Shown: piece after piece, positions 25,812 to 34,457 of the stretch
How positions within the stretch are numbered: position 1 is the stretch's first letter
Layout of the letters: the number at the start of each line of letters is the position of its first letter
NCBI GenBank assembly: GCA_031384605.1
Contig: JANNAT010000140.1
Location: forward strand, 62,001 to 126,000
Length of the DNA: 64,000 nt
Direction of reading: 5' to 3'
Source of the DNA: JANNAT01 sp031384605
Lineage (GTDB): Bacteria; Pseudomonadota; Alphaproteobacteria; Rhodobacterales; Rhodobacteraceae
The notes under the pieces: generated by a model
What the model saw: only the letters and a program-made list of their open reading frames with translations
Told to the model about the DNA's origin: nothing
Databases searched by the model: none
Translations under genes and position numbers: made by a program

Positions 25812-26944
25812 GACAGCACCGCGCGGGCTATGATGATACGTTGCACGTCGGATGCGCCCTCATAAATCCGCAACGCCCTGATTTCGCGGTAAAGATGTTC
25901 CACCACGGTGCCCGCACGCACCCCGTCGCCGCCGTGCAGTTGCAGCGCCATGTCGATCACCTTTTGCGCGGCCTCGGTGGCGTATAGCTTGGCCATTGCG
26001 GCCTCACGGCTGATACGCGCGGCACCTTGGTCTTTGGTCCATGCGGCGCGGTAGATCAGCAGGGCTGATGCATCTATCTGCACCGCCATATCGGCCAGAT
26101 GCCCCTGCACCAGTTGCAAATCGGCCAAGGCCGCGCCCTGAATGCGGCGCGATTTCACCCGCACCAACGCCTCATCCAACGCACGACGCGCAAAGCCCAG
26201 CGCCGCAGCCCCAACGGTGGGCCGGAATAAATCCAGCACCGACATCGCAATTTTGAACCCATCACCCGCCGCCCCGATCAAGGCAGCATCGGGCAAATGC
26301 ACGTCCCTTAACGCAAGATGTGCCAAGGGATGCGGGGCCATCACCTGAATGCGTTCAACCACCTGCAGCCCTGCCACATCAGCGGGCATCAGAAACGCCG
26401 ATAACCCGCGCGCGCCGGGGCCTTCGCCAGTGCGGGCGATAATTACATAGATATCGGCGATCCCGCCGTTCGAGATATAGGATTTCTCGCCGTTCAACAC
26501 CCAACCGCCCTGCACGCGGATGGCCGTGGTGGCAGTGGCCGCAACATCTGACCCCGAACCCGGTTCGGTCAGCGCAAAACCTGCAATCGCTGAACCTGCG
26601 CGGGTGCGGTCAAGCCACAACCGCTGATCGGGCGTGCCAAACAACGACACCGCCCCCATCCCCAACCCCTGCATAGCAAAGGCGAAATCCGCCAGCCCGT
26701 CATGGCGCGCCAGCGTCTCGCGGATCAGGCACAGCGCGCGCAGGTCCAAGCTTTCGCCCGCCCCCGCTCCGGAATGGCGCAACCAACCGCCCTGCCCCAA
26801 AAGGTCCACCAAACCGCGACAGGCGGCGTCAACGTCTGCATGATCAACCGGCAGATGCGCCGCGCACCACGCCTCCAGCGCCGCCGCCAAATCGCGATGA
26901 CGGGGTTCAAAAAACGGCCAGTTCAAAAAGCTTCGATCACTCAT
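25808..26944 (-). CDS. Acyl-CoA dehydrogenase
   Basis: The start is ATG 26944 (MSDRSFLNWPFFEPRHRDL), preceded by AAAGG. The 378-residue flavoprotein shows GFALTEPGSGSDVAA, GEKSYISNGGIADIYVI, and QLHGGDGVRAGTVVEHLYREIRALRIYEGASDVQ, with the usual catalytic Glu in YEG. It would oxidise a saturated alicyclic or straight-chain CoA thioester after ring reduction of 2-aminobenzoyl-CoA, passing electrons to ETF. It is separated from the upstream hydratase by repeat copy 4 and coupled downstream to the thioesterase. Confidence 0.92.
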   Translation of the reverse strand: MSDRSFLNWPFFEPRHRDLAAALEAWCAAHLPVDHADVDAACRGLVDLLGQGGWLRHSGAGAGESLDLRALCLIRETLARHDGLADFAFAMQGLGMGAVSLFGTPDQRLWLDRTRAGSAIAGFALTEPGSGSDVAATATTAIRVQGGWVLNGEKSYISNGGIADIYVIIARTGEGPGARGLSAFLMPADVAGLQVVERIQVMAPHPLAHLALRDVHLPDAALIGAAGDGFKIAMSVLDLFRPTVGAAALGFARRALDEALVRVKSRRIQGAALADLQLVQGHLADMAVQIDASALLIYRAAWTKDQGAARISREAAMAKLYATEAAQKVIDMALQLHGGDGVRAGTVVEHLYREIRALRIYEGASDVQRIIIARAVLS

Positions 26945-26951
26945 CTTGCAC

Positions 26952-27022
26952 CTTTCATTTTGGCGCAAATACTCCGGGGGTAGGCAACTTTGGCCTTTGC
27001 CAAAGTTGTAAGGGGGCTGGCA
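26952..27022 (-). repeat. Intergenic hairpin-plus-tail repeat, copy 4
   Basis: On the minus strand a 10-base stem CAACTTTGGC/GCCAAAGTTG (26985-26994 and 26999-27008) is followed by CTACCCCCGGAGTATTTGCG and CCAAAATGAAAG. It sits inside the aminobenzoyl-CoA operon between the hydratase and the acyl-CoA dehydrogenase, where a terminator-like hairpin could reduce expression of the distal genes. Confidence 0.7.
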
Positions 27023-27029
27023 CCCAGCT

Positions 27030-27842
27030 TTAGTCACCGCGAAACACCGGCTTTTCCTTTGCGACAAATGCGCGATAGGCCCGCTCAAAATCGCCCGTCT
27101 GCATGCAAATCGCCTGCGCCTGCGCCTCGGCGTCAATCGCCGCCAGCAGGCCCATATCCCATTCCTGCACCAGTTGATTTTTCGTCATCGCATGGGCAAA
27201 GGTCGGCCCCGCCGCCAACCTTTGCGCCAGGTCCATCGCCTGATCTTCCAAGCTGTCCGCGCCGTGCAGCGCGTTCCAAAACCCCCAGGAGTGCCCTTCC
27301 TGCGCCGTCATTACCCGGCCCGTGAACAGCAGTTCCGCAGCCCGGCCCTGCCCGATGATGCGCGGCAATATCGCGCAAGCCCCCATATCGCAGCCCGCAA
27401 GCCCGACGCGGGTGAACAAAAACGCGCATTTGGCATCCGGCGTCGCCAGCCGAAGATCGGACGCCATCGCGATAATCGCGCCGGCCCCGACAGCCACGCC
27501 ATCAACCGCCGCAATGATGGGTTTGCCGCAAGAAATCATTGCCTTGACCAGATCGCCCGTCATCCGGGTAAAGGCCAGCAAATCCTTCATGGGCAAGCCG
27601 ATCAGCGGGCCGATAATGTCATGCACATCGCCGCCCGAACAAAAATTTCCGCCATTCGATGCAAACACCACGACGTTCACGTCCGTGGCAGTGGCCAGCA
27701 CGCGAAACGTATCGCGCAGCTCGGCATAACTGGCAAAGGTAAGCGGATTTTTGCGATCGGGTCGTGTCAGGCGGATCACGGCAATGCGTTCTTTGACATG
27801 CAGGTCAAAGTGTTGCGGCTGAAGGCCTGTCAACTGGGTCAT
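27030..27842 (-). CDS. Enoyl-CoA hydratase/isomerase family protein
   Basis: The 270-residue crotonase-fold protein has IRLTRPDRKNPLTFASYAEL, the oxyanion-hole segment GGNFCSGGDVHDI, and CGKPIIAAVDGVAVGAGAIIAMASDLRLATPDAKCAFLFTRVGLAGCD. The Gly-Cys-Asp after GLA, in place of the more usual Pro-Asp-Gly, hints at a specialised reaction. In the aminobenzoyl-CoA pathway such a protein could hydrate or hydrolytically open the alicyclic ring. It overlaps the MarR gene by four bases. Confidence 0.88.
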   Translation of the reverse strand: MTQLTGLQPQHFDLHVKERIAVIRLTRPDRKNPLTFASYAELRDTFRVLATATDVNVVVFASNGGNFCSGGDVHDIIGPLIGLPMKDLLAFTRMTGDLVKAMISCGKPIIAAVDGVAVGAGAIIAMASDLRLATPDAKCAFLFTRVGLAGCDMGACAILPRIIGQGRAAELLFTGRVMTAQEGHSWGFWNALHGADSLEDQAMDLAQRLAAGPTFAHAMTKNQLVQEWDMGLLAAIDAEAQAQAICMQTGDFERAYRAFVAKEKPVFRGD

Positions 27843-28273
27843 GGCTTGCGCATCCGTTTCAAAATCTCGGTCAATGTGTCCAGATCGGCGTCATTCAAAC
27901 CGGCGAACAACTGATCCACCTCGGTTTCATGCTGGGATGCCAGACCTTCAAACTGAGCCAATCCTACGGGTGTCAACGCCACAAACACCGTGCGCCGATC
28001 GGCATCAGATTGGGTGCGCTGCACCAACCCATCGGATTCCAACCTGTCAACCACCGCCGTGGCATTACCGTTTGACACCAACAACATCCGTGACAGTTCC
28101 GACATCGTCACCTCATCGCGGCGCCGGTAAAGGGCGGCCAGCACGTCAAAGCGCGGCAACGTGGTGTCGTGTTTCACGCGCAGAAATTCGCGCAAATAGC
28201 TTTCTGATGCGCGGGTTACACCCAACAGCCTGATCCACATCTTCAGGCGGCGCTTGGACAGCGGGTCTTTCAT
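27839..28273 (-). CDS. MarR family regulator of the 2-aminobenzoyl-CoA operon
   Basis: The start is ATG 28273 (MKDPLSKRRLKMWIRLLGVT), overlapping the SDR stop. The 144-residue product has the MarR winged helix: LPRFDVLAALYRRRDEVTMSELSRMLLVSNGNATAVVDRLESDGLVQRTQSDADRRTVFVALT. These regulators usually repress until an aromatic acid or its CoA ester binds. The palindrome AATTTCAAGCTTGAAATT in the divergent promoter region and its close copy at kynU are likely targets. Confidence 0.92.
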   Translation of the reverse strand: MKDPLSKRRLKMWIRLLGVTRASESYLREFLRVKHDTTLPRFDVLAALYRRRDEVTMSELSRMLLVSNGNATAVVDRLESDGLVQRTQSDADRRTVFVALTPVGLAQFEGLASQHETEVDQLFAGLNDADLDTLTEILKRMRKP

Positions 28274-29010
28274 CCCTCGCCCCCTGATATCGCGATGGCC
28301 TGCCCGTTTACCCCCACTGCCCCATCCGAGCACAGCCATAGCGCCATGGAACTGATTTCAGACGGCGCAATCAGGCGGCCTTGCGGGTTGGTGGCGGTCA
28401 GGCTGGCAAGCGCAAATTCGCGCGATTTGCCAGTCTTTGCCATGATATTGGCGATGACGGCTTCGGTCATTTCGGTGTCGATATAGCCCGGACAAATCGC
28501 ATTTGCCGTAATGCCCTTGCGCGCCACCTCAAAGGCCACCGATTTTATCATCCCCACCACGCCATGCTTTGCCGCCGCATAGCCCGCCGTATAGGCCATG
28601 CCCCGCAACCCCGCGATGGACGCGATTGCAATCAGCCGCCCACCGGGGGCCATTTGGCCCAGCCCGTCGCGCAAGGTCAGGAACGTGCCCGTCAGGTTCA
28701 CCGCAATCATCCGGTTGAACTGGTCCAGCGGCATCCGCGCAAACGGCGCGCTTTCCCCGGCACCCGCATTGGCGATCACAATCTGGCAGGGCCCGGCGGC
28801 CGCAAACATCGCAGCTACTGCTGCCTCGTCCGTCACGTCCGCCACCACGCTTACCACTCCCGGCAGCCCTTCGGCCACAGCCGCCAAGGCCTCCGCGCGC
28901 CTGCCGGCAATCACCACTTGCGCGCCTGCCGCGTGAAAGGCCCGCGCCATATCGGCCCCGGTGCCAGACCCGCCGCCGGTGATCAAAACCCGTTTACCGT
29001 GAACTGTCAT
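28270..29010 (-). CDS. SDR family NAD(P)-dependent oxidoreductase
   Basis: The 246-residue short-chain dehydrogenase has the cofactor loop TGGGSGTG, NAG at IVIANAGAGES, and the catalytic YAAAK (YAAAKHGVVGMIKS) with the preceding Ser in IASIAGL. Within the aminobenzoyl-CoA operon it is expected to oxidise or reduce a hydroxy/oxo group of an alicyclic CoA intermediate. Four-base overlaps join it to the monooxygenase/reductase upstream and MarR downstream. Confidence 0.93.
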   Translation of the reverse strand: MTVHGKRVLITGGGSGTGADMARAFHAAGAQVVIAGRRAEALAAVAEGLPGVVSVVADVTDEAAVAAMFAAAGPCQIVIANAGAGESAPFARMPLDQFNRMIAVNLTGTFLTLRDGLGQMAPGGRLIAIASIAGLRGMAYTAGYAAAKHGVVGMIKSVAFEVARKGITANAICPGYIDTEMTEAVIANIMAKTGKSREFALASLTATNPQGRLIAPSEISSMALWLCSDGAVGVNGQAIAISGGEG

Positions 29011-31292
29011 GCGCGTATCACCTCAGCAGCGCGCTGCACCAGCCGCCGTGCCTGATCGCGCCCCGCATGATAGGGCAGCGGCCAGAACCCGCCGGTATCA
29101 CCCGCCTGAATGCCCGCATGCAGAGTCCAGTAGGGATCGGCCAGATGCGGCCGTGCCAGTGCGACCAGATCGGCGCGCCCCGCCAGCAAGATCGAGTTTA
29201 CGTGATCCACTTCGGTGATATTGCCCACCGCCATAGTGGCCAAACCCGCCTCATTCTTGATCCGGTCACTGAACGGGGTTTGAAACATGCGGCCATAGAT
29301 TGGTTGTGCGTCGACCGAGGTTTGCCCGGCGGACACATCTATAATATCCGCCCCAGCAAACGCAAACATCATTGCAATATCAACGGCCTCGGCGGGCGTC
29401 ACCCCCGCATCGCCCATCCAGTCATTCGCCGATATCCGCACCGCCATCGGTTTGGCCCCCGGCCAGACGGCCCGCATTTGCGCAAACACCTCTAACGGAA
29501 ACCGCATGCGGTTTTCCAAAGACTCGCCATAGTCATCTTGCCGCGTGTTCGACAACGGCGAGATAAAGCTGGAGATCAGATAGCCGTGTGCCGCATGCAG
29601 TTCGACCATATCAAAATCGGCACCATCCGCCATTTCGGTGGCGCGGATGAACTGGCGGATGACATTATCCATATCGTCACGGTCCATCGCCTTTGGCACA
29701 GCATTACCCGCCTGCCACGGGATTGCCGATGCACTCAGCAGCGGCCAGTTGCCCGATACCAAAGGCGCGTCACTGTCGGCCCAACCCACTTGGGTAGATC
29801 CTTTGCGCCCCGAATGGCCGATCTGGCAGCAGGTTTTCGCCTGCGTTTCAGTGTGGATGAAATCGTTGATCCGCTTCCACGCCAATTCATGCTTTGGCGC
29901 ATATAGCCCGGTGCAGCCCGGCGTGATCCGGCCATTCGGCGAAACGCAGGTCATTTCGGTATAAACCAGCCCCGCCCCGCCCTTGGCGCGTTCGCCGTAA
30001 TGCACCAGATGCCAATCGCCGGGGGTGCCATCCACCGCGCGGTACTGCGCCATGGGGGATACGACAATGCGGTTTTCCAGCCGCATGCCCCGCATCTGAA
30101 ACGGCGCGAACATCGGCATCCGGCCCGGCTGCCCGCCCTGTTGGGCCGCAAACCAGTCTTCGGCCCCGCGCAGCCATTCAGGATCGCGCAAGCGCAGGTT
30201 TTCGTGGGAAATCCGTTGGCTGCGGGTCAGCAAGGAATAGGCGAACTGGGGGGCGGGCATATCAAGGTACCGCTCCACTTCCTCAAACCATTCCAGCGAA
30301 TTGCGCGCGGCTGATTGCAGGCGCAACACTTCGATGCGGCGTTCGTCCTGATAGCGTTGGAAGGCTTGTTTCAATGTCGGTTCGGAATGAATGTAATCGG
30401 CCAAGGCAATCGCACTATCAAACGCCAGCCTTGTGCCTGATCCGATGGAAAAATGGCTGGTCGCCGTGGCATCGCCCATCAGCACGACGTTTTCATGATA
30501 CCAGGTTTCACAAATCACCCGGGGAAACTGCATCCACACCGCCGATCCGCGCAGATGGGCGGCGTTTGACATCAGGGCGTGACTGCCAAGATGATCGGCG
30601 AAAATCGCCTCGCAGGTGGCCACGGTTTCCTCTTTGGACATGTCCGCAAAGCCCCATGCGTCCCATGTGGCGGGCAGACATTCGACTATAAACGTCGCGG
30701 TGTTATCATCGAATTGGTAGACATGCGCCCAGACCCAGCCATGCGCGGTTTTCTCGAATATAAATGTAAAGGCATCGTCGAATTTCTGATGCGTGCCCAG
30801 CCAGACGAATTTGCATTTGCGCACATCAACGTCGGGCTTGAACACATCGGCATATTCTGCGCGCACGGCCGAGTTGATGCCGTCGGTCGCCACCACCAGA
30901 TCGTATTCGGCGCGGTAGTCTTCCGCCGTTTTGAACTCTGTCTCGAACTGCAGGTCGACACCCAATTCCTGCGCGCGGGCCTGCAAAATCACCAGCATCG
31001 CGCGGCGGCCAATCCCCGCAAAGCCGTGCCCGCCAGACACCGTGCGCACCCCATCATGCACCACCGCGATATCATCCCAATAGGCAAACTGGGCGCGAAT
31101 GGCATCGGTGCTGATGGGATCGTTCTTTTGCATCCGCGACAGCGCGTCATCCGACAGCACAACGCCCCAGCCAAAGGTGTCATTCGCCTTGTTGCGCTCC
31201 AGCACTGTCACCTGATGACCCGGATCACGCAGCTTCATAGAAATCGCGAAATACAACCCCGCCGGACCGCCGCCCAAACATAGAACCTTCAT
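29007..31292 (-). CDS. abmA: 2-aminobenzoyl-CoA monooxygenase/reductase (fusion)
   Basis: The start is ATG 31292 (MKVLCLGGGPAGLYFAISMK), preceded by GAAGGA. The 761-residue protein fuses an FAD-dependent aromatic hydroxylase (GGGPAG at residues 7-12, later ENVVLMGDATATSHFSIGSG) with an Old-Yellow-Enzyme-like reductase starting near residue 390 (MFAPFQMRGMRLENRIVVSPM, MVELHAAHGYLISSFISP). This architecture is that of the Azoarcus evansii enzyme that hydroxylates and reduces 2-aminobenzoyl-CoA in one protein. Salicylyl-CoA 5-hydroxylase is the related alternative, but the kyn genes and ligase favour anthranilate. Confidence 0.9.
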   Translation of the reverse strand: MKVLCLGGGPAGLYFAISMKLRDPGHQVTVLERNKANDTFGWGVVLSDDALSRMQKNDPISTDAIRAQFAYWDDIAVVHDGVRTVSGGHGFAGIGRRAMLVILQARAQELGVDLQFETEFKTAEDYRAEYDLVVATDGINSAVRAEYADVFKPDVDVRKCKFVWLGTHQKFDDAFTFIFEKTAHGWVWAHVYQFDDNTATFIVECLPATWDAWGFADMSKEETVATCEAIFADHLGSHALMSNAAHLRGSAVWMQFPRVICETWYHENVVLMGDATATSHFSIGSGTRLAFDSAIALADYIHSEPTLKQAFQRYQDERRIEVLRLQSAARNSLEWFEEVERYLDMPAPQFAYSLLTRSQRISHENLRLRDPEWLRGAEDWFAAQQGGQPGRMPMFAPFQMRGMRLENRIVVSPMAQYRAVDGTPGDWHLVHYGERAKGGAGLVYTEMTCVSPNGRITPGCTGLYAPKHELAWKRINDFIHTETQAKTCCQIGHSGRKGSTQVGWADSDAPLVSGNWPLLSASAIPWQAGNAVPKAMDRDDMDNVIRQFIRATEMADGADFDMVELHAAHGYLISSFISPLSNTRQDDYGESLENRMRFPLEVFAQMRAVWPGAKPMAVRISANDWMGDAGVTPAEAVDIAMMFAFAGADIIDVSAGQTSVDAQPIYGRMFQTPFSDRIKNEAGLATMAVGNITEVDHVNSILLAGRADLVALARPHLADPYWTLHAGIQAGDTGGFWPLPYHAGRDQARRLVQRAAEVIRA

Positions 31293-31341
31293 GGCGTTTC
31301 CTTCGCATTGCTTAAAACACAGAGTTACACCGCTGCAAAAC

Positions 31342-31359
31342 AATTTCAAGCTTGAAATT
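31342..31359. promoter_or_regulatory. Palindromic operator in the divergent aminobenzoyl-CoA promoter
   Basis: AATTTCAAGCTTGAAATT is a perfect 18-base palindrome about 49 bases from the abmA start and 40 bases from the start of the plus-strand hydratase gene. Size and symmetry fit a MarR-family site. A copy with three differences lies upstream of kynU at 4424-4441. Confidence 0.7.
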
Positions 31360-31399
31360 TAATTCTTGCAGTTTCGCGCCAAGGGTGCAGGATAATGGC

Positions 31400-32158
31400 A
31401 TGGACGATTTGATCATCACACAGATGCCAGGTTGGGTGAAAATCACCCTGAACCGCCCGGCCGTAAAAAACGCCTTGAACACGGCGGTTTTGGCGGCCTT
31501 GGCTGCGGCATTGACGATTTGTGCGGCAGACCCCAAATGCCATGCCGTCCTGATTTGCGGCGCAGAGGGGAATTTCGCGGCGGGCGCGGATGTGTCGGAA
31601 ATTGCATATAAGACCAGCGCGGAAGCTGCCGTTGATCCACGCAAAGGTTATTGGGCGTCGATCCGGGCATTTTCCAAACCATTGGTGGCGGCGGTGGATG
31701 GCTATGCTTTGGGGGCTGGGTTCGAACTGGCTCTGATGGCCGATTTCATTGTGCTGGGGGCGGATGCGAAACTGGGGCTGCCCGAATCCAATCTGGGGCT
31801 GATCCCCGGTGCGGGGGGTGGGCAAAGACTGCTGGCTTTGGCAGGCCGCGCACGGGCATCACGCCTTGTGATGTTGGGCGAGGTTATCGACGCAACCACA
31901 GCATATGATTGGGGAATAGCCGGATGGATGGCGGATGGACCTGCCCTGCCTTTGGCGACAGAAATTGTTGCACGCCTGTGCAACCGCGCGCCTTTGGCCA
32001 TGATCACAGCCAAGGCCGCTTTAGTTGCAGGGGCCGAAGCGGCACTGGCATTCGATGTTGAACGCGCCGGGTTTGAACGGTTGATGGACAGCGCCGACAA
32101 GGCCGAAGGATTGGCCGCGTTCAAAGCGCGACGCCGCGCGGTTTTTACCGGAAAATGA
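31400..32158 (+). CDS. Enoyl-CoA hydratase
   Basis: The start is ATG 31400 (MDDLIITQMPGWVKITLNRP), following AGGA. The 252-residue crotonase-fold enzyme has the oxyanion segment GNFAAGADVSE and GYALGAGFELALMADFIVLGADAKLGLPESNLGLIPGAGG, with the two expected catalytic glutamates of a true hydratase. It is the first gene of the plus-strand half of the 2-aminobenzoyl-CoA cluster and overlaps the next gene by four bases. Confidence 0.92.
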   Translation: MDDLIITQMPGWVKITLNRPAVKNALNTAVLAALAAALTICAADPKCHAVLICGAEGNFAAGADVSEIAYKTSAEAAVDPRKGYWASIRAFSKPLVAAVDGYALGAGFELALMADFIVLGADAKLGLPESNLGLIPGAGGGQRLLALAGRARASRLVMLGEVIDATTAYDWGIAGWMADGPALPLATEIVARLCNRAPLAMITAKAALVAGAEAALAFDVERAGFERLMDSADKAEGLAAFKARRRAVFTGK

Positions 32159-33282
32159 CCCGAACGGCGATCATCGCAGTCGTTGGCCTTGGCACGATGG
32201 GATTGGGCATTGCGCAAACCTATGCCGCCGCAGGCTTTACGGTTTTGGCAACCGATGCGCACCCGCCCACGCGCGATGCCGCAAAGGTGCTACTTGCCGA
32301 TGCTTTGGCCAAGCGTGTCAGCGCGGGCAAATTGACACTCGCCGCCCAAGAGGCAACTTTGGCAAATCTGGTGGTCGTCGCAAGCTTGGCCGACCTGACC
32401 GCCGCCGATCTGATCATCGAGGCGATTGTCGAAAATCTGGGGGCAAAGCAGGCGTTGTTTGCGGCTCTGGAACAGGTAATTGCCCCCGATGCAGTGCTAG
32501 CCACCAATACCTCATCGTTGTCGGTCAACGCTGTTGCGGCGGGGCTGATCCACCCCAACCGCGTGCTGGGGCTGCATTTCTTCAACCCCGCCCCTGTGAT
32601 GCGATTGGTGGAACTGGTGCCCCATGCCACCACCACTGCGCAGGCGCTGACCCTTGCACGCCAAGTGACTGAACTGGCGGGCAAAACAGTGATCCAAGCC
32701 CCCGACCTGCCCGGTTTTATCGTTAACCGCTGCGCGCGGCCCTATTACGGCGAGGCGCTGGCGATGCTGGAAGAAGGCCGCATCGCGGGCGATATTGATG
32801 CGGCCATGCGAGCGGCGGGGTATCCGCTGGGACCGTTTGCGCTGATTGATCTGATCGGGGCAGATATCAATCTGGCGGCCACCGTCAGGCTGCACGCGGC
32901 CATGGGAAATCATCCGCGATATCATCCGTTTGACGCCTTGCGCGGGGCAGTTGCAGCGGGGCGATTGGGGCGCAAGACGGGGTCTGGTTTCATTGATCCG
33001 GGGCGGACGACAGCCGCCCCACCAGATGCCGCCGATATCGCCCTACGCCTTCAGGCGGCCTTGATCAATGAGGCGGGGTATCTGCTGGCCGAGGCCGCGA
33101 TCACGCCGCAAGACATTGATACCGCCCTGATTTTGGGCCTTAATTTTCCGCGCGGGCCTTTTGTCGCCTTGTCCAGCATCGGCAAACCCCGCATTCTGGC
33201 GCTGTTGGCGGCTTTGGAAACAAATGCCCCGCCGCATCTGAAATCGCGCTATCTGCCAGCGCCCGTGTTGAGGTTGCCATGA
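32155..33282 (+). CDS. 3-hydroxyacyl-CoA dehydrogenase
   Basis: The 375-residue NAD enzyme has the Rossmann start VVGLGTMGLGIAQTYA, DLIIEAIVENLGAKQALF, ATNTSSLSVNAVAAG, and LGLHFFNPAPVMRLVELV with the catalytic His. A second copy of the C-terminal domain explains the length beyond 280 residues. It oxidises 3-hydroxyacyl-CoA to 3-oxoacyl-CoA in the lower, beta-oxidation-like part of the pathway. The start overlaps the hydratase stop and the end overlaps the thiolase start, each by four bases. Confidence 0.94.
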   Translation: MTRTAIIAVVGLGTMGLGIAQTYAAAGFTVLATDAHPPTRDAAKVLLADALAKRVSAGKLTLAAQEATLANLVVVASLADLTAADLIIEAIVENLGAKQALFAALEQVIAPDAVLATNTSSLSVNAVAAGLIHPNRVLGLHFFNPAPVMRLVELVPHATTTAQALTLARQVTELAGKTVIQAPDLPGFIVNRCARPYYGEALAMLEEGRIAGDIDAAMRAAGYPLGPFALIDLIGADINLAATVRLHAAMGNHPRYHPFDALRGAVAAGRLGRKTGSGFIDPGRTTAAPPDAADIALRLQAALINEAGYLLAEAAITPQDIDTALILGLNFPRGPFVALSSIGKPRILALLAALETNAPPHLKSRYLPAPVLRLP

Positions 33283-34457
33283 CCGACGTCTACCTATGCG
33301 CCATGCGCCGCACGCCGTTCGGGCGCTATGGTGGCAGCCTTTCGGCGGTGCGCCCCGATGATCTGGCGGCGATTGTGATCGACGGGTTGCTGGATCTGCA
33401 TGATATCCCGGTGGATGAAGTGATCTTTGGCTGCGTCAATCAGGCGGGGGAAGACAACCGCAACGTGGCGCGCATGGCGGTGCTGCTGTCGCGCCTGGGG
33501 CCATCGGTGCCTGCCTTCACGGTTAACCGGTTGTGCGCCAGCGGGCTGGACGCAGTTATTGCGGGCATGCGGGTAATCCGGGACGGTGCGGCGGATGTGA
33601 TCATCGCGGGCGGTGTCGAATCGATGTCGCGCGCGCCTTATGTGATGGAAAAACCCGAGGTGGCCTTTTCACGCAACCCCCAAATGGTGGACAGCACGAT
33701 TGGTTGGCGGTTTGCACACGCACAGATCGCGGCGCGCTATGGTCTTGAATCCATGCCGGAAACGGCGGAAAATGTGGCGGATCAGTGCCAGATTTCGCGC
33801 AGCGATCAGGATGGGTTCGCGCTGCGCAGCCATGCGCGGTATGATGCGGGCTGGCATGGAGCCGATATTTTGCCTGTCACCATCCCCACCAAAGACGGTG
33901 ACAAAATCATCAGCCTTGATGAACACCCCCGCCCCACCAGTCTGGAAAAACTGGCGCTGTTGCCCACCCCGTTTCGGATAGGTGGATCGGTAACGGCGGG
34001 CAATGCGTCGGGCATCAATGACGGCGCGGCGGCGGTGTTGCTGGCCTCGGGTGCTGCCGTTGTGAAATATGGCTTAACCCCCTTGGCCCGGCTTGGACAT
34101 GCGGCATCGGGTGGGGTCGTGCCCCGCGTCATGGGATTGGGACCGATAGAGGCACTGCGACGTTTGACGGCGCGAACGGGACTTGCACCGCAGGATTTCG
34201 ACGTGATCGAGCTGAACGAGGCCTTTGCCGCCCAAGTGCTGGCCTGCACCCGCGACTGGGGGCTGCCGGATGATGCGGCCCAAGTGAATGCTTACGGCGG
34301 TGCAATCAGCATGGGGCATCCGTTGGGGGCCTCTGGTGCGCGGATTGCCGGAACCGTGGCGCGTAGGCTTTTCGAGGGGGGCGCCAAATCCGGCGTGGCC
34401 ACCCTGTGCGTTGGTGTCGGCCAAGGCGTTGCCCTGACTTTACATGCGGTGGAATAA
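33279..34457 (+). CDS. Acetyl-CoA acyltransferase (3-oxoadipyl-CoA-type thiolase)
   Basis: The 392-residue thiolase has the acyl-accepting Cys86 in NRLCASGLDAV, His347 in SMGHPLGASG, and the second Cys377 in ATLCVGVGQG, so all catalytic residues are present. The overall pattern (MTDVYLCAMRRTPFGRYGGSL) resembles the PcaF/PaaJ 3-oxoadipyl-CoA thiolases. It would release acetyl-CoA in the last step of the ring-derived C7 chain. The stop and the next start overlap as TAATG. Confidence 0.94.
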   Translation: MTDVYLCAMRRTPFGRYGGSLSAVRPDDLAAIVIDGLLDLHDIPVDEVIFGCVNQAGEDNRNVARMAVLLSRLGPSVPAFTVNRLCASGLDAVIAGMRVIRDGAADVIIAGGVESMSRAPYVMEKPEVAFSRNPQMVDSTIGWRFAHAQIAARYGLESMPETAENVADQCQISRSDQDGFALRSHARYDAGWHGADILPVTIPTKDGDKIISLDEHPRPTSLEKLALLPTPFRIGGSVTAGNASGINDGAAAVLLASGAAVVKYGLTPLARLGHAASGGVVPRVMGLGPIEALRRLTARTGLAPQDFDVIELNEAFAAQVLACTRDWGLPDDAAQVNAYGGAISMGHPLGASGARIAGTVARRLFEGGAKSGVATLCVGVGQGVALTLHAVE

